Shown: positions 8,208 to 17,171 of the stretch, one piece after another | Numbering within the stretch: the first letter of the stretch is position 1 | How the letters are laid out: each line of letters starts with the position of its first letter | Assembly: GCF_000177635.2 (NCBI RefSeq) | Contig: NC_014836.1 | Coordinates: 1,748,001 to 1,812,000 of the forward strand | Source of the DNA: Desulfurispirillum indicum S5 | GTDB taxonomy: Bacteria > Chrysiogenota > Chrysiogenetes > Chrysiogenales > Chrysiogenaceae | Reading direction: 5' to 3' | DNA length: 64,000 nt | Position numbers and translations under genes: made by a program | The notes under the pieces: generated by a model | Told to the model about the DNA's origin: nothing | Databases searched by the model: none | Seen by the model: only the letters and a program-made list of their open reading frames with translations

Positions 8208-9194
8208 ATGCTGCGCGCCACCCTGTCCCTCGTGATTCTGTCCCTGGCTCTGCTGCTGAGCCTGGGTATATCCCTGACCACCGGCCCCTACGACATCGGG
8301 CCGGGGCAGGTGTGGAACGCCCTGTTCAGCGCGAGTGCAGAGGATATTCATCGCACCATCGTGCAGGAAATCCGCCTGCCCCGCAGCCTTTTAGCCCTCC
8401 TGGTGGGGGCCGCCCTCTCTGTGGCGGGGGCAGCGTTCCAGGCGGTTCTGCGCAATCCTCTGGCCGATCCGTATATTCTGGGAGTTTCCGGTGGTGCCGC
8501 CCTGGGAGCCGTCAGCGCCTTTGCCCTCGGCATGTGGCTCACCTTCAGCGTGCCGGTCCTGGCCTTTGGCGGTGCCCTGCTGGCGCTGCTGGTGGTCTAT
8601 CTGGTGGGGGGCACCCAGCGCACGGCGGCCCCGACCCTGATTCTGGCGGGTGTCATGGTGGGCAGCCTGGCGGCGGCCCTGTTGCTGTTTGTGCTGTGGA
8701 GCATGCCCGCCGACAGTGTGCGCGGGGCCATCTTCTGGCTGGCGGGCGACCTGAGCGCCGAAAACACCCGCTGGCTGCTGCCGGGTGCTGTGGGTGTACT
8801 GCTGGCCTGTGGTGGATTGTGGCTGATGGCTCCCGCTCTGGATATCTTCACCCAGGGGGAGGAGAGCGCGGCTGACCTGGGCCTGAGTGTGGCCTGGGCG
8901 CGGCTGGGGATCTTCTTTGCGGCGGGGCTGCTGACAGCCACGGCGGTGGCACTGGCAGGGCTGATCGGCTTTGTGGGGCTGGTGATTCCCCATGTGGTGC
9001 GCCTGCTGTGGGGGCCGAACCATCGTTTCCTGCTGCCCGCTTCGGCCCTGCTGGGGGCGACCTTTCTGCTGCTGGCCGACACCATCGCACGCACCATCTT
9101 CGCCCCGGCCCAGTTGCCCGTGGGCGTGATCACCGCCATCATCGGCGCTCCCTGCTTCCTCTACCTGCTGCGGCGGCGGGAGGTGCACCTGTGA
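8208..9194 (+). CDS. btuC: Cobalamin ABC transporter permease BtuC
   Basis: FecCD-family inner-membrane permease that forms the translocation path with BtuD. Starting at the ATG at 8208, four bases after btuF, gives 328 residues with about ten hydrophobic helices; longer readings would overlap btuF. Family signatures seen include LPRSLLALLVGAALSVAGAA, NPLADPYILGVSGGAALGA and GFVGLVIPHVVRLL. The C-terminal RREVHL tail ends at a GTGA overlap with btuD. Substrate is inferred from the riboswitch and btuB/btuF neighbours. Confidence 0.93.
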   Translation: MLRATLSLVILSLALLLSLGISLTTGPYDIGPGQVWNALFSASAEDIHRTIVQEIRLPRSLLALLVGAALSVAGAAFQAVLRNPLADPYILGVSGGAALGAVSAFALGMWLTFSVPVLAFGGALLALLVVYLVGGTQRTAAPTLILAGVMVGSLAAALLLFVLWSMPADSVRGAIFWLAGDLSAENTRWLLPGAVGVLLACGGLWLMAPALDIFTQGEESAADLGLSVAWARLGIFFAAGLLTATAVALAGLIGFVGLVIPHVVRLLWGPNHRFLLPASALLGATFLLLADTIARTIFAPAQLPVGVITAIIGAPCFLYLLRRREVHL

Positions 9195-9988
9195 TTCACC
9201 TTGAAAACCTGCACTTTGCCTATGGCCCGAACCCGGTGCTGCAGGACATCACCATGACCATCAGCCAGGGGGAGATCGTCAGCATCCTGGGCCCCAACGG
9301 CTGCGGCAAATCCACCCTGCTGAAGCTGCTGCGCGGCGTGCTGAAACCCCAGCAGGGCACGGTGAGCTGGCAAGGGCAGCCGCCCCATGCCATCAAGCGC
9401 CGGGAAATGGCCTGCCGCTGCGCCGTGGTTTCCCAGTCGGAACAGCCCCTCTTTGGCTATACGGTGGAGGAGATGGTCAGCATGGCCCGTTTCGCCCGCC
9501 TGGGGCTGACGGGCACCATGGGAGCCAGTGACCGGCAGGCCATTGAAGAGGCCCTGCAGGCCACCGACATCGTCCACCTGCGCCACAAGTCCATCATGCG
9601 CATCAGTGGCGGCGAACGCCAGCGGGTCTACCTGGCCCGCGCCCTGGCCCAGCAGGCCACGGTGCTGCTGCTGGATGAAGCCACCAGCTCCCTGGATCTG
9701 GACCACCGCTGGGATACGGCCCGGCTGCTGCAACACATGAACCGCCAGCAGTCCACCACCATCGTGCAGGTCTCCCACGACCTGGACCTGGCCGCCGCCA
9801 CCTCCCACCGCATCATCCTGCTGAACGCCACCGGGCAGATCGTGGCCAGCGGCACTCCCACCCAGGTCTATACCCCTGAGCACCTGGCCAGCGCCCTGCG
9901 GGTGCACGTGGCCGTCGATATCAACCCCCACAGCGGCACGCCCCGGGTCACCCCCCTGGGGAGCCTGCGCAGCCATGGGGGCAGCTGA
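9191..9988 (+). CDS. btuD: Cobalamin ABC transporter ATP-binding protein BtuD
   Basis: Cytoplasmic ATPase powering BtuC. I choose the GTG at 9191, overlapping the btuC stop as GTGA, giving 265 residues. Walker A GPNGCGKST, Q loop VVSQSEQ, signature ISGGERQRV, Walker B VLLLDEAT and the switch His in VSHDLDLA are all intact. About 25 residues beyond the core fold form the C-terminal tail. It completes a standard B12 importer and is followed, with slight overlap, by a TonB gene. Confidence 0.92.
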   Translation: MIHLENLHFAYGPNPVLQDITMTISQGEIVSILGPNGCGKSTLLKLLRGVLKPQQGTVSWQGQPPHAIKRREMACRCAVVSQSEQPLFGYTVEEMVSMARFARLGLTGTMGASDRQAIEEALQATDIVHLRHKSIMRISGGERQRVYLARALAQQATVLLLDEATSSLDLDHRWDTARLLQHMNRQQSTTIVQVSHDLDLAAATSHRIILLNATGQIVASGTPTQVYTPEHLASALRVHVAVDINPHSGTPRVTPLGSLRSHGGS

Positions 9989-10718
9989 AATGGACCGCCT
10001 GCTGAGCCCGACCATGAAGTGGTGGATGGCACTCTCCCTGGGCCTGCACAGCGTGGCACTGCTGCTGGCAGCCAACAGCTGGCAGCTGCCCTCGACGCTG
10101 GCACTCGGGCAGACAGAGAACCAGGTGATGGTACACCTGCTGAAGCGCCCCCAGCCACCGGCTGAAACAGCAATGGCTGGGACACCACCCCAGCCCGAGC
10201 CACCGTCAACCATTGCCGAACCCGCCAAACAGACCGCGCCCCAAGCGGCGCGGGAACCGATACCTGAGCCCGTCACAATCAGCGCGCCCCCACGGGAGCC
10301 CCAGAAGGCGGTTGCTCCTGAGAGCGTGCCAATGGATGTGGCAGACACCGAGCAGCCAACGCAGGCGGCCCCAGTGAGCACCCCAGCCCTGGTGGCACCC
10401 CCACAGGCATCAGCCGCCCCAGCACCCGTGGCAGCCACCTTCGGCAGCCCCAGCGGCCCCGACTACCACCGACAGGTTCAGCCCGTCTATCCAGCCCTGG
10501 CCCGCCGCCAGGGCTGGCAGGGCACCGTCATCCTGCAGGCCATCATTGACGAGGCGGGCCAGATCTCCGACCTGGAAATCGTTCAGACCTCCGGCTACCA
10601 GGTACTGGATCGCAGTGCCATGGAAGCCACTCTCGCCTCCAGCTATCGCCCGGCAGTGCTGGGTGGCCGCACCATGGCCAGTCTGGTTGAAATCCCCGTG
10701 CGCTTTGTATTACGCTGA
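9975..10718 (+). CDS. tonB: TonB-family energy transducer
   Basis: Links the proton-motive-force complex in the inner membrane to outer-membrane receptors. One N-terminal membrane anchor (about residues 15-35), then a long Pro/Ala/Glu-rich periplasmic spacer (about 50-155) and a C-terminal TonB domain: YPALARRQGWQGTVILQ, SGYQVLDRSAM and a final EIPVRFVLR strand. The start may be the ATG at 9975, overlapping btuD by 14 bases, or 9990 just after the btuD stop; neither has a strong ribosome site. ExbB/ExbD are not in the window. Being in the riboswitch operon, it is probably dedicated to BtuB. Confidence 0.88.
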   Translation: MGAAEMDRLLSPTMKWWMALSLGLHSVALLLAANSWQLPSTLALGQTENQVMVHLLKRPQPPAETAMAGTPPQPEPPSTIAEPAKQTAPQAAREPIPEPVTISAPPREPQKAVAPESVPMDVADTEQPTQAAPVSTPALVAPPQASAAPAPVAATFGSPSGPDYHRQVQPVYPALARRQGWQGTVILQAIIDEAGQISDLEIVQTSGYQVLDRSAMEATLASSYRPAVLGGRTMASLVEIPVRFVLR

Positions 10719-10763
10719 TACCGGCTCCCTGGAGCCCACTCTTTCACCTGCCTGGGGCAACCT

Positions 10764-11624
10764 ATGAAAACCGTGAATATGGAATACCTGCGCAGCTGGA
10801 TTGGCAGGCAGCAACACGATGAAGACACCCTGGATATTCGCCAGGCACAGCTGATGGCTGCCACCATCGACCATGGAGCTGCCATAGGACCAGGCGAACC
10901 CCTGCCTCCGTTGTGGCACTGGATCTACTTTCGCGAAGGAGCTCCCGCTGCTGAGCTTGGCCCTGATGGACATGGCCCCCGTGGCGACTTTCTGCCTCCG
11001 GTGCCCCTGCGCAACCGCATGTGGGCTGGTGGCCGGGTGGAGTTCCTCCGCCCCCTGATCATCGGTGACAGCGTACACAAGCATTCCCGCGTACTGGATG
11101 TGCAGCACAAGCAGAGCCGCAGCTGGGGCGAGCTGGTCTTCGTCACCGTGCTTCATGAACTGCGCTGCCGCGAGGACCAGCTGCTGCTGCTGCGCGAAGA
11201 GCATGACATCGTCTACCGCCAGCCCCGACCTGTGGGTCAGCGTGACCCGTTGCCGGAAACACCGTACACCCCCTCATCCGGGGCAAAAACCTTCACCCCC
11301 GCTGCGACCACGCTGTTTCGCTACTCCGCCCTCACCTTCAACGGCCATCGCATCCACTACGATGCCGACTACTGCCGGCGCGAAGAGGGTTATCCCGACC
11401 TGGTCATCCACGGGCCCCTTATTGCCACGCTGCTGGCAGGGCTGGCCCGCCAGTGCCTTCAGGGAGATATGCAATCGTTCCACTACCGCGCCCTCAATCC
11501 AGCATTTCTGGGCGACACCATCTCCATGGAGACACGGCTGACCAATGGCGCAGCGACCCTGCTGGCCGTTCTGCCCGACGGACGCGTCGCCATGGAAGCC
11601 CAGGCAACCAAGGAGACACCATGA
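10764..11624 (+). CDS. MaoC-like (FAS1-like/HTD2-type) acyl-CoA hydratase
   Basis: A 286-residue double hot-dog protein of the type annotated as N-terminal MaoC dehydratase or mesaconyl-C4-CoA hydratase. The N-terminal half resembles the non-catalytic FAS1-like dehydratase fold (LPPVPLRNRMWAGGRVEF); the C-terminal half carries the hydratase signature YSALTFNGHRIHYDADY with candidate catalytic Asp/His residues, then HGPLIATLLA. It would act on a CoA or ACP thioester in the cytoplasm. The ATG overlaps no upstream gene (45-base gap after tonB) and its stop overlaps the next start as ATGA. Exact substrate unknown. Confidence 0.82.
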   Translation: MKTVNMEYLRSWIGRQQHDEDTLDIRQAQLMAATIDHGAAIGPGEPLPPLWHWIYFREGAPAAELGPDGHGPRGDFLPPVPLRNRMWAGGRVEFLRPLIIGDSVHKHSRVLDVQHKQSRSWGELVFVTVLHELRCREDQLLLLREEHDIVYRQPRPVGQRDPLPETPYTPSSGAKTFTPAATTLFRYSALTFNGHRIHYDADYCRREEGYPDLVIHGPLIATLLAGLARQCLQGDMQSFHYRALNPAFLGDTISMETRLTNGAATLLAVLPDGRVAMEAQATKETP

Positions 11625-12589
11625 AGCCATCACTTCCAGCTTTACATGCCATGGAACAGGCGGCGTCCGTCGTCTACCGCTCCATGTCGCCCACACCCCA
11701 GTACCGCTGGCCGCTGCTGTGCCGGGAGCTTGGCGCCGACATCTGGGTAAAACACGAAAACCACACGCCCGTGGGTGCCTTCAAGGTGCGGGGTGGCCTG
11801 GTCTATTTTGCCGATCTGGCTGCCAGCAAAGCTCGCCCCCATGGCGTGATTGCCGCCACCAGGGGCAATCATGGGCAGTCGGTGGGTCTGGCTGCGCGCC
11901 TGGCGGGAATTGCGGCCACCATTGTCGTGCCCCATGGCAACAGCCGGGAAAAGAATGCCGCCATGGGAGCCCAGGGGGTCACGCTCATCGAACATGGCGC
12001 AGACTTCCAGGCGTCCCTGGAGTACGCACGGCAGCTGGCCGCAGAGCGCGATCTGCACTTGGTTCCCTCCTACCATCCCATGCTGGTGGCCGGAGTGGCA
12101 ACGGGCGCACTGGAACTGCTGCGCGCTGTCCCTGACCTGCAGCGCGTCTATGTGCCGATTGGACTTGGATCGGGGATATGCGCCATGGTGGCGGCGCGGG
12201 AGGCTTTGGGGCTTGCCACGGAAATTGTCGGCGTGGTGTCATCCCACGCCCGGGCCTACAGCGAGTCTTTTACCCGCAAGCAGATGACGGAAGCTGCCGT
12301 TTCAACAGTACTGGCCGACGGCATGGCGTGCCGGACGCCGGAGCCAATGGCCCTTGAGGTTATCTGGAAGGCAGTGAAGCGCATTGTGGAAGTCTCCGAC
12401 CAGGAGGTTGCCACGGCCATACGCATGCTCTACGAATGCACCCACAATGTGGCGGAAGGGGCGGGAGCCGCCGCTCTGGCGGCAGCTCTGCAGGAGAGGC
12501 CCCGCAATCAGGGCAGGCGCGTTGCCGTGCTCCTGACCGGGGGAAATATCGATCGAGAACTGCTGATGCGGGCACTGGGCCAATGGTGA
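11621..12589 (+). CDS. Threonine-dehydratase-like PLP enzyme
   Basis: A fold-type II PLP enzyme of 322 residues. The Schiff-base Lys lies in TPVGAFKVRGG, the substrate loop is TRGNHGQSVG, and the phosphate-binding glycine loop is PIGLGSGIC; LLTGGNIDRELL closes the fold. No C-terminal ACT domain is present, so it is like catabolic threonine/serine dehydratases or hydroxyaspartate-type dehydratases rather than allosteric IlvA. The ATG at 11621 overlaps the MaoC-like stop, so the two are translationally coupled and probably act together. Which hydroxy-amino acid it uses cannot be told from sequence. Confidence 0.85.
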   Translation: MKPSLPALHAMEQAASVVYRSMSPTPQYRWPLLCRELGADIWVKHENHTPVGAFKVRGGLVYFADLAASKARPHGVIAATRGNHGQSVGLAARLAGIAATIVVPHGNSREKNAAMGAQGVTLIEHGADFQASLEYARQLAAERDLHLVPSYHPMLVAGVATGALELLRAVPDLQRVYVPIGLGSGICAMVAAREALGLATEIVGVVSSHARAYSESFTRKQMTEAAVSTVLADGMACRTPEPMALEVIWKAVKRIVEVSDQEVATAIRMLYECTHNVAEGAGAAALAAALQERPRNQGRRVAVLLTGGNIDRELLMRALGQW

Positions 12590-12616
12590 TCCACCGACCG
12601 CAGGCCGCAGTGGCGC

Positions 12617-13624
12617 TCAGACCACCAGCAGCCCTTCAAGACGCTGCTCTTCCACAGGATCGGCCGGGAACATGGTGGTCTGCCCCCGGTACTCCATGAG
12701 CACACGACTGCCACGTTCCACACTGCGCGCCGAATAGCGGGCCAGGATGCGCGCAGCCAGTTCGTGGTTGGCGGGGCTCTGCTTGCCGCGCAGGATAGCG
12801 ACGGCGCCGCGCTCATCTTCCATGCGCAGGAAGGCGTCCCCCTCCCGGAGCAGATGCGGCAGGTAGCGGCACTCGGTTTCATTGCGGCCGATGGCCAGGC
12901 GGGCTTCATCCAGGATAAGCTGGCGACCGATCATGCTCAGGCGCACGGTGGCCTCATCCATCTCTTCAAAGGGGCTCTCCATCAGGTGGCGAATGCGTCG
13001 CGCCATGCCTGGATCGGTAAGGAAGCATCCTCCGGCGGGACTGGCGTATTCGGTGATCCCCAGCTCCTTTGCCAGCTGCATCTGCGGCTTGCGACTGCGA
13101 TTTTTGAAGGCGTAGAGTTTTTCCCGGTCCAGCAGTCCCAGGGTTTCCAGCTCCACCTCGGGCATCAGCTGCTGGCTCAGGGGGCGCACGATTTTCCCCT
13201 CCAGTCCCGCGAGCTTTTCAATGCGACGCAGGGACTTCGGCATCTGGCTCATGGGGCGCTGGCCCATCACCTCGCCGGTCACTATGGCCAGGGCACCCTC
13301 TTCCTCCATCATGCGGCGCAGGGTGCTGAAAAAGAGAACCTTGCAGTCAATGCAGGGGTTCACCTGGGAACCGTAGCCATACTGGGGATTCCTGACGATG
13401 CCGATATGGGGGATGGCCATATCCACCAGGCGCAGGGTACAGCCGATGGTGGCCTCCTTGGCGCGAATATAATCTTCGGGGCTTTCTTTCAGGTAGCTGC
13501 GTCCGAGAAAGGGTGAAGTAAACTGGATGGCAAGCACTTCGAAGCCCAGCTCCACCATGACACGGGCCGCCAGGGTTGAGTCGAGGCCACCGCTGTACGC
13601 TGCCAGTACTTTCGGTTTTTTCAT
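12617..13624 (-). CDS. PP-loop ATPase, MnmA/ThiI-like thiouridylase family
   Basis: A 335-residue protein beginning MKKPKVLAAYSGGLDSTLAA, the SGGxDS PP-loop that adenylates a target base. A CxxC (NPCIDCK) follows near residue 85-90, as in sulphur-transferring enzymes, and PAGGCFLTD supplies another conserved-looking Cys. The last 130 residues (GRNETECRYLPHLL, GAVAILRG) resemble the RNA-binding NFACT-R-type module. It probably modifies tRNA, but it is not plain MnmA or ThiI. The ATG at 13624 is chosen because upstream sequence is a divergent promoter region; it runs toward, and ends 27 bases from, the PLP enzyme gene. Confidence 0.78.
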   Translation of the reverse strand: MKKPKVLAAYSGGLDSTLAARVMVELGFEVLAIQFTSPFLGRSYLKESPEDYIRAKEATIGCTLRLVDMAIPHIGIVRNPQYGYGSQVNPCIDCKVLFFSTLRRMMEEEGALAIVTGEVMGQRPMSQMPKSLRRIEKLAGLEGKIVRPLSQQLMPEVELETLGLLDREKLYAFKNRSRKPQMQLAKELGITEYASPAGGCFLTDPGMARRIRHLMESPFEEMDEATVRLSMIGRQLILDEARLAIGRNETECRYLPHLLREGDAFLRMEDERGAVAILRGKQSPANHELAARILARYSARSVERGSRVLMEYRGQTTMFPADPVEEQRLEGLLVV

Positions 13625-13799
13625 GGATATACACCTTGATTCGTTAGAGTGTTGTGAGGTATTCCTGATATGGTGCGCCAGGCACGGGGAGAAAACTGCC
13701 AGCATTTCTCCTGACAACGCCCGGATACCCGGAAACGGGACGCCGGAAACATAACAAATTCGATAGACATTCGCCATATTTTTTTCCGGGGGGGGGTTG

Positions 13800-14663
13800 A
13801 TGCCCATCGATCTGCACGCACACTCCACGGCTTCCGACGGCTCCGATTCGCCAGCCATGCTGGCCAGCCGCGCTGCCGAGGCCCATCTGTCGGCCCTGGC
13901 CCTCACCGACCACGACACGGTGGCGGGGGTTGAGCCCTTCATGCAGGCGTGCGCGCTCTGTGGCGTTGAGGGGATCGCCGGAGTGGAAATTTCGGCACTG
14001 CACATTCTGCGCGGCACCATACCGCTGGGCGTGCATATCCTCGGCTACTTCTTCGATGGCGTTTCCGATGGCTTTGAAGAGGCGCTGAGCTGCATGATGG
14101 AGGCCCGGGAGGAACGCAACCTGGCCATGATCGCCAAACTGCAGCGTCTGGGCATTACCATTGAGCTTGAGGACGTCAGCGCCCTGGCACAGGGCGATGT
14201 GGTGGGCAGGGTCCACATGGCCCAGGCCCTGATGGCTGCCGGTCATTGCCGATCCATCAACGAAGCCTTCAGCCGCTATCTGGGTCCGGGTGGCAAGGCC
14301 TATGTGCCCAAGGAGCGTCTCAATCCCCAGCAGGCCATCGACCTGATCCGCAGCCACCAGGGGTATGCCGTGCTGGCCCATCCGGGTACTCTGCCGCTGC
14401 GGGGACACAGCGAATATTATCCCTTCATTGAAAATCTTGTGAGCAAGGGGCTCGGCGGCGTTGAAGCCCACTATCCGTTCCATAGCCCATCCCAGCGCAC
14501 CCTGTTTTGTCGGATCGCCAGAAGTCTTCAGGTTGTCGTCACCGGCGGCTCCGACTATCACGGACAAAACCGGCCAGGCATAGAGCTTGGTCGTGGCGAC
14601 GGCAGTCTGCAGCTTGAGTACGCAATGCTGGAACAGATGCGTCAGTGGTACCGTGAACATTAA
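13800..14663 (+). CDS. PHP-domain phosphoesterase (TrpH/YciV-like)
   Basis: A PHP-family metal-dependent phosphatase of 287 residues. Metal ligands are visible in DLHAHSTASDGS, LTDHDTV, GVEIS, LAHPGTLPLRGH and the C-terminal GGSDYHG. The closest known type is the 3',5'-nucleoside bisphosphate / RNA 5' exonuclease RNase AM (TrpH). An insertion (about 100-190) typical for this branch separates the early and late ligands. The ATG at 13800 follows a TTG and a run of nine G that must act as the ribosome site. It diverges from the PP-loop gene. A role in RNA turnover or nucleotide recycling is inferred. Confidence 0.87.
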   Translation: MPIDLHAHSTASDGSDSPAMLASRAAEAHLSALALTDHDTVAGVEPFMQACALCGVEGIAGVEISALHILRGTIPLGVHILGYFFDGVSDGFEEALSCMMEAREERNLAMIAKLQRLGITIELEDVSALAQGDVVGRVHMAQALMAAGHCRSINEAFSRYLGPGGKAYVPKERLNPQQAIDLIRSHQGYAVLAHPGTLPLRGHSEYYPFIENLVSKGLGGVEAHYPFHSPSQRTLFCRIARSLQVVVTGGSDYHGQNRPGIELGRGDGSLQLEYAMLEQMRQWYREH

Positions 14664-14718
14664 TAAAAGTGCATATGGAAAGAATTCCCGGCGGAAGTGT
14701 TTTGAACGGTCCTGCCAT

Positions 14719-14735
14719 GAGAAAAGACTTTTCTC
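14719..14735. promoter_or_regulatory. Perfect 17-bp palindrome upstream of ilvE
   Basis: GAGAAAAG-A-CTTTTCTC, eight-base arms with a one-base centre. It sits just before a candidate -10 TATGAT at 14752-14757, so it would cover the -35 area of an ilvE promoter. This makes it a candidate repressor operator. No regulator is assigned. Confidence 0.45.
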
Positions 14736-14807
14736 GTGGTGCGCAATTGGCTATGATACGTTTTACCCCGAATACGGGAACTGAGTTCAAGGCATAGGTG
14801 ATTGAAT

Positions 14808-15839
14808 ATGTGTGCGTTTCCCCAGACCAAGGCATCACTCGACTGGAGCAATCTCTCGTTCAGTTACATGGACACCGGCAGCCGCTACCGTGCCTGTTAC
14901 CGCAATGGTTCCTGGGATGCCCATATGTCAGCGGACAAGAACATCACCCTGCCGGAGGGCTCACAGGCCCTCAACTACGGGCAACAGTGTTTTGAAGGGC
15001 TGAAGGCCTACACCACCGCCAGCGGTGACGTGGTGCTCTTCCGCCCGGACATGAACCTAGCCCGCATCAACCGCTCTGCCCGCCGCCTGCTGATGCAGGA
15101 GATTCCGGCTGATATTTTCATGGAGGGACTGGAGCGTGTTGTCCGTGAAAATTACGCCTTTGTGCCCCCCTATGGCCATGGAGCTTCACTGTATCTGCGC
15201 CCACTCTATCTGGGCATCGGCGACAACCTGGGGCTGAAATCGGCTTCGGAGTTTCTCTTCACGGTTTACTGCAGCCCCGTTGGCCCCTACTATAAAGATG
15301 GCTTCAAGCCCATTCACCTGATGGTTTCCGACTATGACCGCGCGGCTCCCCACGGAACCGGCAACGTCAAGGTGGGCGGTAACTATGCTGCAGGCCTGCT
15401 GGCCAGTCAGGAAGCCCGCCAGAAGGGTTTTGCCGAAGCCATATTCCTGGACGCCACCACCCGCACCTATATTGACGAAGTGGGAACTTCAAATTTCTTC
15501 GGCATTACCGCTGACAATACCCTGATCACACCGGTGTCCTCATCGATTCTGGAGAGCATCACCCGCCTCTCGCTGGTTGAGGTGGCCCAGAGTATGGGAA
15601 TGAAGGTGGAACAGCGGCCAGTGGCCCTCAGCGAGCTGGAAAACTTCGTGGAGGCCGGCTGCTGCGGCACTGCTGCCGTCATCACTCCCATCAGCCACGT
15701 GACCAGTGGCGAGCGCACGTACCAGTTTGGTGATGGAGTTTCCGCCGGTCAGATGACGACCCGCCTCTATGAACGTCTGCTTGACATCCAGCTGGGCAAA
15801 GACGAAGAATTCTCCCACTGGCTGCACAAGGTCATATAA
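14808..15839 (+). CDS. ilvE: Branched-chain amino acid aminotransferase
   Basis: Fold-type IV PLP enzyme making or breaking down leucine, isoleucine and valine with 2-oxoglutarate/glutamate. 343 residues, the longer ILVE form. Seen: ALNYGQQCFEGLKAY near the N-terminus, YLRPLYLG, the PLP Lys in NVKVGGNYAAG, and the cofactor-phosphate stretch YIDEVGTSNFFGI followed by ILESITR. AGGTGA lies seven bases before the ATG at 14808; an upstream in-frame TTG is less likely. The next gene starts 20 bases downstream. Confidence 0.95.
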   Translation: MCAFPQTKASLDWSNLSFSYMDTGSRYRACYRNGSWDAHMSADKNITLPEGSQALNYGQQCFEGLKAYTTASGDVVLFRPDMNLARINRSARRLLMQEIPADIFMEGLERVVRENYAFVPPYGHGASLYLRPLYLGIGDNLGLKSASEFLFTVYCSPVGPYYKDGFKPIHLMVSDYDRAAPHGTGNVKVGGNYAAGLLASQEARQKGFAEAIFLDATTRTYIDEVGTSNFFGITADNTLITPVSSSILESITRLSLVEVAQSMGMKVEQRPVALSELENFVEAGCCGTAAVITPISHVTSGERTYQFGDGVSAGQMTTRLYERLLDIQLGKDEEFSHWLHKVI

Positions 15840-15859
15840 CCCGGGAAGGATGTGCCCCC

Positions 15860-17161
15860 TTGGACGATTTCCAGTACATGAGCCGTATCTCAATTCTCTA
15901 TGTGGAAGACGAAGACGAAATACGCCATACCCTGACCCGCTTTCTGCAGAAGCGGGCCAGAGAGGTTCATGTGGCATCCAATGGGCAGGAAGGGCTTGAG
16001 CTGTTCCGCAAACACCGCCCCCATGTCGTGGTGACCGACATTCAGATGCCGGTCATGGATGGTCTGGAACTGGCCAGGCACATCAAGGCCATCGACATCA
16101 CCACCCCCATCATCATCACCACGGCCTACGATGATTCCAGTTTCATGATGGAGTCCATCGATCTGGGCATTGAAAAGTACATCAAAAAGCCCCTGCGCAC
16201 CCAGATGCTCTTCACTGCCATCGACCGCGCTGCCCAGACCCTGCTGCAAAAACGCGAGCTGGAGCAGCAGAACCGCATTATCCAGGCCATTCTGGACAAC
16301 AGCCCCGGTTTCATTGCCACCTTTGTGAATAACCAGATCACCTACATGAATAAATCGTTCCTGCAGTATCTGGGCTACACCTGCCTGCCTGACCTGATGG
16401 CGGAGCACAGCCAGCTCAGTGACTTCTTTGTGGAAAAAGATGGCGTCTTCTACGCCCAGGAAGGCCGTGAAACCTGGCTGCAACAGGTTCAGCAGAACCC
16501 GGATCAGGAGCACATTGTCTTTGTCAAAAGCCCTGAACAGCTGAAACTTGACGCCCAGGCCTACATCGTGAGGGCGAATCTCATTTCCGCTTCCGCCAAC
16601 CCTGATGTAGCCCACCAGATCTGTGTAGTGACCTTTGCCAATGTAACTGAGCTGGAAATGGAGAAGCAGCGCTTCCAGGAACTGGCCATGCGCGACCCCC
16701 TCACCGATATCCTCAACCGCAAGTTCTTTGTCCAGGAGCTGGAGCGTGAAATCGCCCGTTCGGTGCGCTACAACCACACCTTCTCCCTGGTCATGTTCGA
16801 CATCGACCGATTCAAGCCGGTGAACGATACCTATGGCCACCAGGTGGGTGACTATGTGCTCAAGGAAGTCGTCACCCTGGTGAGTTTCCACATGCGCCGC
16901 ACCGATGTCTTTGGCCGCTACGGTGGCGAGGAGTTCATCATTCTCCTGCCGGAGACCGGCCTTGAAGGGGCCTGCGCTCTGGCAGAGAAGATTCGCGAGA
17001 CCATCGACAGCCACATCTTCGACTTCATTGAACACCTGACCTGCAGCTTCGGCGTTGCGGAGTTCAACAACGAGCTGACCTCCTTCGAGCTGATCAAGCG
17101 CACCGACGATGCCCTCTACAAAGCCAAGAACAACGGCCGCAACCGCATTGAGCACTCCTGA
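15860..17161 (+). CDS. Response regulator with PAS and GGDEF: diguanylate cyclase
   Basis: A cytoplasmic c-di-GMP synthase of 433 residues. Domains: receiver (about 8-125; acidic pair EDED, phospho-acceptor Asp in VVTDIQMPVMDG, Lys in YIKKPL), PAS-like (about 150-270), GGDEF (about 275-430). The active-site loop is GGEEF and the product-inhibition site RRTD stands exactly five residues before it, so it should be active and feedback inhibited. The TTG at 15860 has a good GGAAGGA site; the ATG at 15878 is the alternative. No cognate kinase is adjacent; either orphan kinase in the window could be a partner. Confidence 0.92.
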   Translation: MDDFQYMSRISILYVEDEDEIRHTLTRFLQKRAREVHVASNGQEGLELFRKHRPHVVVTDIQMPVMDGLELARHIKAIDITTPIIITTAYDDSSFMMESIDLGIEKYIKKPLRTQMLFTAIDRAAQTLLQKRELEQQNRIIQAILDNSPGFIATFVNNQITYMNKSFLQYLGYTCLPDLMAEHSQLSDFFVEKDGVFYAQEGRETWLQQVQQNPDQEHIVFVKSPEQLKLDAQAYIVRANLISASANPDVAHQICVVTFANVTELEMEKQRFQELAMRDPLTDILNRKFFVQELEREIARSVRYNHTFSLVMFDIDRFKPVNDTYGHQVGDYVLKEVVTLVSFHMRRTDVFGRYGGEEFIILLPETGLEGACALAEKIRETIDSHIFDFIEHLTCSFGVAEFNNELTSFELIKRTDDALYKAKNNGRNRIEHS

Positions 17162-17171
17162 GTCAGGTTTG

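Noticed and set aside
13688-13739. GGAGAAA/TTTCTCC repeat and CCCG-GAAA-CGGG mini-hairpin in the PP-loop/PHP gap
   Set aside because: Arms are short and such stems are expected by chance in a gap of 175 bases; mentioned only beside the ilvE palindrome.
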